From assembly GCA_963969495.1 (NCBI GenBank), contig OZ018327.1, positions 38,052,720 to 38,116,719 on the forward strand: DNA of 64,000 bases. The letters run 5' to 3'. A model generated the notes under the pieces. That model ran no database searches. It saw only the letters and a program-made list of their open reading frames with translations, and was not told the origin of the DNA. Of this stretch, positions 46,916-57,099 are shown piece by piece. The DNA comes from Ceratothoa steindachneri. Its lineage: Eukaryota; Arthropoda; Malacostraca; Isopoda; Cymothoidae. Each line of letters opens with the position of its first letter. Positions within the stretch are counted from its first letter, which is position 1. The translations under genes were made by a program, and so were the position numbers.

Positions 46916-47359
46916 ATTATTACACTTATTTCATAGACCTACCTCTTTTATGTTTCTTCAATTGCAGTGGATGCAACATATTAGGTCCTGAAGGTTTGAT
47001 CAGATTATATCTCATTGTAGAAAAGTACCTGTTTATATGAGTGTTCTTTTTGCTTGATATTATTTTAGGCTGGTCGCGAATCTTGTCCCAGATTAATCTT
47101 TTCGTTCATCGTTCTTATTAAAGGTCGTTAAAGATTTACGGTACGTAATGGTATCGCAAATTTCTGACTTTGTCCGATCGTTTATTATGTGATCGATTTA
47201 TGTTACACTGGTTTCAGGGTCTTGGCCGTTAACCTAGTTTTTTTTTTACTTCTTCCAACAGTAAATTCTTTCAATTAATGTCTACTTAATTTGGCATTTC
47301 AGTGGGCTTGCTTGTATCCGATATTACTTAATTTGATTAATTGATTCTTTTTATTTCAT
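46916..47359. other. No recognisable feature
   Basis: AT-rich spacer before the mariner-type element. Confidence 0.4.
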
Positions 47360-47589
47360 TACAGTATGTTTCACAAAAAAGTATACCCAAATTTAGATTT
47401 TAATATTTCCCCCAAATAGAGGTATTTTGAATATATTGATTTGATTTAATATCTAAAAGAATTTTTTGTTTAGCGGTAAATATATTTCTTCATTTAAATA
47501 ATTTAGTTTGGGAGCTTTCCGATTTTTAACAGAAGGGATTCAAAAATGTATTGCACGAATGTCAAGGAAAACAAGGGCTGCTGACCATA

Positions 47590-47964
47590 GTCGCGTGTTC
47601 TCACTTATTCTGATTTATGACCTTACGACCTTCAAAACTTTTGCTAATTCCCAGACTAACATTATAAGGACCTTGGGAATTGTATCATTTGAAAGAGAAT
47701 GTAAAACAAGATAATGGTTTCAAATTTCGTTAGAATCGGCCGAATAGTTATGATGTTATTGCCAAAACAAAATAATTCACGGGCTAACCTTGGGAGAACC
47801 TTGGAAATTATATTATTCAAAGGAAAATGTAAAACAACATAAGGGTTTCAAATTTAGTTAGACTCGGCCAAATAGTTATGATGTTATTCCCCAAACAATA
47901 AAAAGCAAAACGGGGACTGACGAACCGACCGACCGACATAGTGAGATATAAAGTGGCACGCGAC
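47590..47964. mobile_element. TA-flanked MITE family G, copy 2 (two subrepeats)
   Basis: Left end GTCGCGTGTTCTCACTT and right end AAGTGGCACGCGAC are imperfect inverted repeats; TA at 47588-47589 and 47965-47966. Inside are two direct copies of a ~126-bp unit (about 47646-47770 and 47772-47897), both with AAATAGTTATGATGTTATT-like or GAATAGTTATGATGTTATT blocks, followed by CCGACCGACCGACATAG. Confidence 0.8.
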
Positions 47965-48129
47965 TAATCTCACGCTACAAAGAATGTGTGTAATCTAGGT
48001 AATCAAAAGATACATAATATATACGTTCAACTAATTTAAATAAGGTACAAGGCAGTTTTGTAGTTGTTCCTTATTCCCAAAGTTATTTTAGATTCGATTT
48101 CTCTCAGCATTACCGCCATTCTTATCAAT

Positions 48130-48950
48130 ATAAATCTGTGCTCGAATTCTTATCTTTCTCATCACACTTTTGATAAGACCTGGAATTTTTTTAACAAGCT
48201 GATTTCAGCTGTGATGGGAGTCATGGAATTATCTAAATTGATAGGTAGCGACAAAAAAACTCTATTTTTCAAATGATCTCATACAAATTCACCACACGGG
48301 GCTAAGTCGTGGCTTCTGGAAGCCCATTCAACACCATTGCATAGAACAATTATTCTAGTGGAAGACTTTCTGCAAGCGTTCTTTCAAAATTACGCTTTTG
48401 TGAACAAGAGCTCCGTCTTGCATCCAACTAATACAATTTAATCGATTTCCATAGACAATAAATAGTTGTGAAAAGATTTCTCGGTATATCATTTGGAGGT
48501 AAGCTTCACCATTTAGATTGTCTGTCGAAAAGGACCGGGCCAATTAATCCTTAATTTCTGTACATTCATACAACAAATAGACAATTCTTGTCTTGAGATA
48601 TTTTTTTCGGAGATGTGATTTCCAGGCTGATGATTTTGTGGTGCATGCTGATGGAAGATTTTACTCTCCACTCCACCATTCATTCATAAAGAATGCCGCC
48701 TCTTCTCAGGCCATTAAATATTTCGTGAATCTTTGGAGCTTTTCAAGAAACCACTCAGCAAATCTTAGACGCCGAGGTCGATCTCTTTCACTGAGTTGAT
48801 GTTGAATTTGTATTCGGTACAATTTCAAATCATCACGAACTATTCGATGAAATGTCATTCGTGAGAGTTCTGTATCATTTCGTCTGGCAGACAATTTAGG
48901 ATGTTCCACCAATAAATGTCGCTCATGCTGAATGTTCTCTTCTGTTCATG
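48130..48950 (-). pseudogene. Transposase of the 47362-49508 element
   Basis: Minus strand: a helix-turn-helix end and linker, SARRNDTELSRMTFHRIVRD (48888-48830) and DRPRRLRFAEWFLEKLQRF. Then GPVLFDRQ-type region in another frame, AYLQMIYREIFSQLF, and the second catalytic box ISWMQDGALVHKSVILKERL (about 48430-48370). The third-box area is WASRSHDLAPCGEFV followed by a stop and DHLKNRVF (about 48325-48270); the Asp expected after PC is replaced. Decayed C-terminus to about 48130. Related to the DD41D-type group by motif spelling (QDGA..H, S-DL-PC). Non-functional. Confidence 0.8.
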
Positions 48951-49510
48951 CAGTTTCCAGGTGGCCTTTTTCAGATTGACAACCGTTCTTTCTACTTCCG
49001 AACATTCTTCAAAATTGTAGGTTTGGTGGGAGAAGCTCTATCCGGAAATTGCTATTCGAAGCCATACTTACTTGTTTTAAGTTTTTGGTTTTCAGATAAG
49101 CAGTGACTATGAAAACTTGCTACCTTCATGTTAACTGCTTTCTAAGTGTTTTAAAGAACTAATAAATTTAGTCATTTAGATTCTGATCCATGTCATTTGT
49201 GTGTATGGCTACTATCCTAAATGCCAAACCATCGTATTAAAAAAAATGCATAATCCTTCGAATAAAAGAGTAGCACAAATTGTTAAGCAGCATGAAGCCG
49301 TAACTGACCTGGAGAAAATACCATTTATTGGTATCATACAATTAAGAGCAGAAAGCTTCAAAACTAAATCATTTAAACAATATTAAATTTACGTATTAAC
49401 AAAGAATGCTTTCTTTTTATTAAACCCAACAAACAGTTTCAAAGTATCTCAAACTTTGAAAAAGATATTAAAATCTAATTTGGGTATAACTTTTTGTGGA
49501 CGATACTGTA

Positions 49511-51050
49511 TTTTGGTTAATGGTAGAAGTTCCATGTTAATTTCATCCCTAAAAATCGATGAAGAAAATTATACACATAAAATTTCAACCCATGGAAAAT
49601 TCTCGCATTGACCCAAATTGTGGAAGGTGTGTTAGATTGCGCCAAAAGGAAGCCTAATATAACCTCATCTATCTAACCTTACTCAATCTATCTTAACGTA
49701 ACCTCTCTCTCTCTCGCAGTGGTAATTTATACTTTCACATGGAATACTAAAATTAGATTTTGAGTATAGAATAAACAATTATCTGTGGAATGCTTTTTTG
49801 TTTTTTTGCGCCGGTAGTTTTCTTGGCAGAATCTTGTGAACACCGATGGTACCATTTATTCCATGTCCGATCGTCGTATGAAAATATTTCTAGATACATT
49901 TTTGTCTTTCATACCATGATTTGGTGATGTTTTTTCTGTTAACCATAAATTTCTCATCATCATCATTTTCAGCAGTATCAATACGTCATTGCACGATAGA
50001 AAAGTGTAGGATACAGGTGTAGTGATGTAAGTGGTTCATCCTCCAGAGTTATAGTTCACGAATCGTCCCCCTTACAAATCGTCCCTTACACACAATCAAA
50101 GAGTCAACCCAAAATTTCGACTGGCAGACTCAGCCCCTTTTCTGTCATTATGCCCACCCTCCCACTGCACTATTTTTTATTAACCTTTCTAACATTCGAT
50201 TTACATGCGTTTGCCTCCAAACACAACATTCAATACCCATCATTCTGGGTTCAATTTCACAACAGTTGTCTTCTCTCCTCTATTTCTTGTTACGTCTGTC
50301 TCCACTCAGCTAAAAATAAACTATTATTATGTACAAGCGTTCGCTCGTTTCAGGGTCTATTTGCTTACCTACAGGTGTGCGCGTAAGTTATGTGTGACTG
50401 CGTGGTCGTTAAGTCTTCAACCAACCTACAACACATAATTAGGCCATCTATATCTGAGTGCCGGTGACACATTGTGTGCACCAACTTGGCGCCTGTCTGA
50501 ATGCGAGCGAAAGGCAGAAATATGAAGCTGTCAACGGCGGATACATTTTCAATTTTCATATCAGCCACAATTGGCAGACGCGCGATAAGGACCAGAGCCC
50601 GGGAACGCGCGCAACGCTACAAAAGCCCGCCAAAATCGAGAGAGAAAGCGAGAGAGAAAGAGAGAGAGAGAGAGAAAGAGAGAGAGGGGAAGTAGAGACG
50701 AAAGGCAGTATGTTCTGAAGTTTTGAAGCATAGTCACAAGCAGAATGTTGGATGGAAGAATTTAGTGTAGTGGAATCGATGCATTGTGGATGTGCTAGTC
50801 TCATGATCCATTCACAAACAGGATGGATAGATAAATAAATACTGGCTAATATACAACGTTTCATTCACTTCTAATACAAGAGAACTAATAGTGTAAATGA
50901 AGGCAGGAAATATCTAAGGTTAAGAGAGGAGATATATTAAAATAAGGATCGATACATAGATAGTTATGGATGGAAAGACAGGAACCCAAGAATAGATCCC
51001 AGAGAGGAGTTGTTCTGCAGGAAGTGAACATTATGGACCTCTCTTTCACA
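49511..51050. other. No recognisable gene
   Basis: Several open stretches at 50.1-50.9 kb on both strands lack motifs. A GA-rich run sits at 50640-50692. Confidence 0.4.
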
Positions 51051-51985
51051 CACACACACACAAACACACTCTTTCAATATATCTGTCTATCAATCTTTTT
51101 CTTTTACTCTCTCTCTCTCTCTCTCTCGCTCTCTTACTCTCGCTCGTAGTATGTCTGTCTTCATCTATTGCTCTCTCTTACTCTCTTTCTCTCTTACACT
51201 TTCTATTAACCTCTCTTACTCTCTTTCTCTCTTATTATCTCTTACTTTGTTTCAATCTTAATCTCTCTCTCACCCGTACCCTATCTTTCTTTCTCTTTTA
51301 CACTCTTAATCTACATTACTTCCTCCCTCCTTCTTTTAAGTCTATCTCTCTCTCTCTCTCAAACACACACTCTTTCTTCCAGGCTCTCTAACGTGTTCAC
51401 TCTAACTGCCTCTCTTAAAATCTCTCTCTGATTATTTCTTATTCTCTCTCAAATATTTTATCTACCTTATTCTCTTTCATGCTCTCTTATTCGCCTTTTT
51501 ACTCACTCTATCTCGCATTCTCAATTAATATCAGCCTCTCTTTCTTACTCTCTTACTCTCGTACTCTTTCTTTCTCTTTACTTTCTCTCTCACTTTCTAT
51601 CTCACTTACTCTCTCTTAGTATTTTTTACTCCCTTAGTCTCTCTCTCTCTTATTCACTCTAACTTAATCTCTTATTTGCTCTCACTGCATCTCTTAAACT
51701 CATTCTGACTCTCTCACTTAATCTCTCTTACCTTCTTTCTTCCTCTCTCTCTCTTACTCCCTCTCTCACTCTCTCGTAATCTCTATCGCTTTTACAGATC
51801 CCTCTACTCTCTATCTTACTTTTACTAATCTCTCTCTCTCTCTTATTCACACTCCTACTCTCTTTATCTCTTTCTGTTAGTCTTACTTTTACTATCATAC
51901 TTTCGTGATTTCTCTCTTTCACTTTCCATTACTTCTTACTTAGTGTGTCTCTCTCATACGCACACATAGTCTCTCACTGGGCCTG
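51050..51985. repeat. CT-rich low-complexity tract
   Basis: CTCTCTTACTC-type degenerate sequence on the plus strand, with CA runs at 51048-51068 and 51360-51370. Stops abruptly where the CR1 copy starts. Minus-strand charged frames here are compositional artefacts. Confidence 0.9.
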
Positions 51986-51989
51986 CAAC

Positions 51990-54160
51990 TAGTAAATCGA
52001 AGAAACTCGATTTGAAAAGAGCAGACTTTGCAGGTCTTCGTGCTGGACTGACTGACGCGAGGCTAGAAGTGTGCGATGTTGTTGAAGACTCTTTGAACAG
52101 TTTCAAAACCACATTCATGAGTCTTCAATCGCGTTTCATCCCTCTGAAATGTCCCCGTCGGTCTTCTTTTCAACCAAAGTGGTTTAATCAAGAAATCAGC
52201 CAACTGCTTAGGAAGAAGAGAACTGTGTACCGGTAATCGAAGATCTCGGGTGACTTTAACGAATACCGGAGGCTAGCCAGGAGAGTGAAGTCCAGCATAA
52301 GGGCGGCTAAGCGGTCTGAGGAACTCCAAGTGGCGAGACTCTGTAAAGAGAATCCCAAGGAGTTTTTTGGATATGCGAACAGCCGTAAACCAATCCGTCA
52401 AACGATTGGCCCTTTGAGAAATAAGGAGGGGGCATTAAAGCACTTAGATGCAGAAAATGCTAACCTCCTCAACGACTACTTCTCTTCAGTGTTTACTGAA
52501 GAGTGTGGTCTCATCCCCCAGCCAATGGATTCCTACTCGGGGAAAAAGCTGGAGGATATGGACTTCACCGAAGGGGAAATCAAAAAGAAGATCAGTGACC
52601 TAATGACGAATAAGTCACCTGGCCCGGATGAATTTCTACCTAAAGTGTTAAAAGGAGTGCGCGATCAAGTGTCACGACACCTGAGCGCAATTTTTAACAC
52701 GTCAATCCCGGCCGAATGCGTTCCTAGAAAATGGCGTGAAGCGAAGGGGACTCCTATCTTCAAGAAAGAAGCCTGAAGCCAACCGTCGAACTACCGACCT
52801 ATCAGTCTGACTTCGATAGTCGGCAAACTCATGGAAAGCATGATGGTGGACAAAATGACGTCGTATTTAGAGTCAAACCTGCTACTGAGGAGTTCCCAGC
52901 ACGGCTTCCGAAGGCAACGGTCATGCCTGACGAACCTTGTGAAATTCTTCCACTTCGTTTTCAGTGAGCACGATCGGGACAAGGCGGTGGATGTGGTGTA
53001 CTTAGACTTTCAGAAAGCCTTTGATACGGTACCACACCGCAGCCTTCTCCGGAAAGTGCGAGCGCTGGGCATAGACGGAAAAGTAGCCGGCTGGATCGAG
53101 AACTGGCAAAGTGGCAGACGGCAACGGGTGGTGGTAAATGGACAGGCTTCTAAGTGGGTGCCCGTTACTAGCGGGGTGCCTCAAGGTTCTGTCCTGGGAC
53201 CACTACTATTCATCATCTACGTCAACGACATGGACGGTGACATAGTTGCGAAGATTTCCAAATTTGCCGACGATACCAAGCTTGGTATGAACGTTGCAAA
53301 GGATGGAAATACTGCCCGCCTGCATGGAGATCTTGGAAAGATTGGGGAGTGGTCGGACACGTGGCAAATGCCTTTTAACGTGAAAAAATGCAAAGTGATG
53401 CATATCGGCCACAGGACTCCCCCAATCTCAGTATATCCTTAAGGGCACTGCTCTTGAATCGAGTGACACTGAGAAGGACTTAGGTGTAACAATCACTAGT
53501 GACCTCAAGTTCTCGAAACAGTGCATTGAGGCGGAGAAAAAGGCCCAAAGGATGCTAGGCTATATTAAGCGCCAGTTTGGTTATCGGAACCAGGAGATTG
53601 TACTGTGCCTGTAAAACTCACTTGTCCGACCGCACCTGGAGTATGCCGTACAATTTTGGATCCTTCATTGCGAAAGGACATCGCGAGATTGGAACGCGTA
53701 CAAGCCAGGGCAACCAAGCTGATTCCCTCTATCCGACATGAAAGTTATGAGGATAGACTAAGGGAGTTAGATCTGTTCTCGCTGGAAACCCGTAGACTGC
53801 GTGGTCAGCTCATCGAAGTCTTCAAAATACTTCGAGGGTTCGACAATGTTGACTACCGGGATATTTACACACTCAGTGAGAACAGAACGCGCAATCACGG
53901 CTTCAAACTTGAACTGAAGCGTTACAACCGCAATCTGTGTGGAAACTTTTTCACTTACAGTATCTGCGGTAAGTGGAACGCACTTCCAGTGGAAGTTGTC
54001 AACAGTGAATCTGTTGACCAGTTCAAGTCAAGACTAGACAAAGTCTTGAAAAGTGGCCGTTTAGGGACGCAAAACAATTGAGCAGCCTTGTGCCCGCTCG
54101 ATTGTTAGTCCAAAGGTACCCTCTTTAAATGGACCGTAAGGTCTCTTAGGGTACTTACAT
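51990..54160 (+). pseudogene. CR1-clade LINE, 5'-truncated ORF2 (RT to C-terminus)
   Basis: The best CR1 copy. One frame runs 52012-53442 with two in-frame stops (52234-52236, 52774-52776), then a frameshift near 53430 and return to the first frame near 53660; it closes with TGA after 54081. Order: linker after the endonuclease (PKWFNQEISQLLRKKR), ENPKEFFGYANSRKP, NKSPGPDEFLPKVL, SNYRPISLTSIVGKLME, QHGFRRQRSCLTNLV. Then the catalytic motifs VYLDFQKAFDTVPH, GVPQGSVLGPLLFIIYVND and KFADDTKLG (FADD at 53263-53274). The tail has RPHLEYAVQFW, RRLRGQLIEVFKILRGF, NRTRNHGFKLELKRYN and FTYSICGKWNALPVEVV, typical of CR1. The endonuclease is missing. The 3' end is near 54160. Confidence 0.92.
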
Positions 54161-55600
54161 TCCTTGTTTCTCCTTGTTACTCTCTCGTACTCTATATCTA
54201 TAGTGCCCCCTCTCTTCCTCTTTACCTTGGAATTTCTCTCTCTCTCTCTCTCTTTTACTTGCTCTTTCTCTATGTTTTACTCGCGAAACCTTAATCTCTC
54301 ATTCTCTCTCTGTCTTTTACTCTCTGACTTACTATGTCTATTACTCTCTCTCTGAATCTCTCTTTCATACTCACACTCCTACTCTCTTAAGCTCTCTGTG
54401 CTACTTAATCTCATTATCTCTCTGTTAGCATCTTTATTACTCTGTCTCTTACCTTATTTCTTTAGTTGCTTCTTACTCATGCTCTTAATCTAACATTTTC
54501 TCTCTCTTATTCCTTCCCTTTCCCTCTCTCTCTCTCTCTTACTCTCTCTGTAACTCTAGATCTATTAGTTTATTTCACCCTAATATCTCACTCTCTTACT
54601 TTCTTTGTTCCTCTCTTATTCTAACTTTACTCTTTGTATCTCTCTCGTACTCACTCTCTCTTCATGTATCTATTACTATCTCCTGCTATCTCTCTTTACT
54701 CTCTGATTAATCTTCTATCCCTTACTATATAAATCTATTAGGATCTTACTTATTCTCTTTGTTCTATTTCCTTTAAATTATCTCTATCACTTGTTCTCTT
54801 GCTCTATCTTACCCTCTCTTTAATATTTTTTACTCTCTTTATCTATCTCTTACTGTCTCTCTTACTCTACCCCATACCTTTCTCCTCCCCCTTCTTTTTT
54901 TATATCTTACTTTCTTTTAATTTCACCTCGTTTCTCTATTTATTACTCCTTATTTTACACCCTTTTTCTCTCTCTCGTTTAATTGGTTTCTTTAAATCTT
55001 TCACTCTTAAAATCTCTCTCACTTTCTGTCTCTCTCTATCCTACACTTGCGAACGCTTTACCTCTTACTCTGTTTCTTACTCTGATTATCTCCTACCTTC
55101 CCTCTTAATCTCTCTTACTTTTTCTTTTAGTCTCTTTCTCCCTCTAAATCTCTGTCACACTTTCATAATCTCTCTGTTACACTCCGCCCTCTCTCTCTTG
55201 CTCTATTTCACACTGCCTCTTATATCACTCTTATATTATTACTTTTTGTTCATTTCTTCCTTACTTCCCTTTTTATCTACTTTATTAGTCTCTTGCTTAA
55301 CATCTCTTAAACTCGCTCTAACCTAGTTCTTATTCTCTCCTACTCTATATAGCTATATCTTATACTGTCGCTCTCTCTCTCTCTCTCTCCTTCACCCTCT
55401 CACTCATTTACCTTCGCCCTTATTATCACCTTTTCATCCTTTCTCTTTCACGGTCTCTCATTTACTCTCTCACTCTCTTATTCCTGTACTTACTCTCTTA
55501 ATATGTCGCTTATTCTCTTTATTTTTAGGCCCTTTCTTTCACCCTCTCTCTCTCTTTCACTTTCATAATTTCACTCACTCGCTCAATTTACTCACTTCGG
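54161..55600. repeat. CT-rich low-complexity tract
   Basis: Same degenerate CTCTCTTACTC-like composition as 51050-51985. The plus-strand hydrophobic frames (54164-54355, 54799-55326) are Leu/Ser/Phe-rich translations of CT repeats, not proteins. Confidence 0.9.
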
Positions 55601-55604
55601 GTCG

Positions 55605-56831
55605 CGCCCCTCTGCAAAGAGAACCCCAAGGAATTCTTCCTTTAGGTAAATAGGTACAAACCAGTTCGCCAGCGCAAAAGGCCTCTAAGAGTGGACGTTG
55701 GCGCATTCCAAGAGTCGAATATGGCGATCGCTAACGTGTTGAACGACTACTTCACCTCTGTGTTTAGAAGGGGAGAAGATGATCGCTCCCCGAGGCTGGG
55801 GGTGTATTTCAATGAAGGGGAGAGCCTATGCGGGATAATATTAGAGGATGAAGAAGTGGAGGCTAGAATAAAGAACCTTAACCAATACAAGCCTTCAGAT
55901 CGAGATGGCTTTCTCTCTAGAGTCCTTCGTGAAGTGAGCGGTGAGGTTGCTCCACAACTTACTGCAATATTTAACGAATCGTTAGAAACCGGGGAGGTAC
56001 CAGAGGACACGAGGACGGCAGACGTGACTCCCATATTTAAGAAGGGAGAGCACGAAAAACCCGCGTAACTTACAGGCCTATAAGTTCGAACTCCGTTATG
56101 GGCAAAATGTTAGAGAGAATAATAGCAGAAAAAATAGTAAAGCACCTAAAACAAACAACTCGTACAACCAAATCACAAATCTACTAGAATTCTTTCACGG
56201 CATTTTGGATGAGTACGATCGTAGTCGGGATGTGGACATCATATACCTGGACTTTCAAAGGCCTTTGGTAAGGTGCCACACCGTAAATTGAGAAGCAAAG
56301 TCCGCGCGATTGGCATCACAGGTAGGGTAGCCAGTTGGATTGAGAACTGGTTGGCAGTCAGGCGACAAAGAGTGAGAATAAACTGGGTAGCCTTGAGATG
56401 GGCTCCAGTAAGTCGTGGGGTAAGCCAGGGTTCCGTGCTCGGTCCTTTCTTGTTAATAATTGATATAAATGATATAGACGATGGGTTGCTTTGCTCGATA
56501 TCCAAGTTCGCGGACGATATAAAATTAGGAGGCAGCGTGAGCTCACGCGAAGGAGTGGAAAATCTACAGAGCAGCCTTCAGAGGATAGGTGAGTGGTCAG
56601 AGACTTGGTAGATGCCATTTAACCCTCACAAGTGCAAGATAATGCACGTTGGCTATGCCAATACTCGAGAAGACTACTACTTGTTAGGTAGAGTTCTAGA
56701 GGTGACAGACCTTGAAAAGGACTTGGGTGTGTAAAATAGAAACGACCTAAAGTTTCCCAGGCAGTGTGCAGATGTAGAAAAAAAGCACAAAGACTATTAT
56801 TGGGCTACATAAAGAGGCAATTTCTCCTCCG
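55605..56831 (+). pseudogene. CR1-clade LINE copy 2, left part
   Basis: Starts ENPKEFF, then NVLNDYFTSVFRRGEDD, KPSDRDGFLSRVLREVSGEV and TPIFKKGEHEKPA. After frameshifts come MGKMLERII, a deletion of the GSQHGFR segment, and YLDFQRPLVRCHT. Next AIGITGRVASWIENWLAVRR, GVSQGSVLGPFLLIIDINDI and KFADDIKLGG with FADD kept. It continues to GYIKRQF and stops at the target duplication of the inserted LINE; the remainder is at 63564-64000. About 70% like copy 1 in protein by eye, so a different subfamily or older. Confidence 0.88.
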
Positions 56832-57099
56832 TTTTTTTTTTTTTTTTCAAGGGGCTATCTGGCGACTGCCCATTTGGGCATAAGTCGCTGCAAACAAACA
56901 GTTTAGTTCAAAGCTACTTTAATATAAAATTTGAAAACTAAACAACCATAAAAGAGAAGATGACAATTAGGAAGCAAGCTCCGGCGTCGAGGGAAGTCCC
57001 CCTCCCCCCGGCGTAGGAACGTGAGACCTACAAGTAAAACAACTATAAAAAACCCCCGACAAAACCTAGGTAAATAAAGGAGAGAAGGCCAACCCCCCC

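Larger units (their letters stand above)
47362..49508 (-). mobile_element. Mariner-superfamily element, 2.15 kb, TA target duplication
   Basis: Left end CAGTATGTTTCACAAAAAAG and right end (minus strand) CAGTATCGTCCACAAAAAGT begin inverted repeats that stay alignable for about 40 bp with few mismatches and indels. TA at 47360-47361 and 49509-49510. Encloses a dead transposase on the minus strand and a nested 375-bp MITE; without the MITE the element would be about 1.77 kb. Confidence 0.9.

Noticed and set aside
51728..51922. Open minus-strand frame rich in Arg, Glu and Lys
   Set aside because: Direct translation of a GA/CT low-complexity tract; the composition explains it entirely.
54799..55326. 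175-codon plus-strand frame rich in Leu, Ser and Phe, looking like a membrane protein
   Set aside because: It is a translated CT-rich tract without domains; such tracts give long Leu/Ser frames by chance.
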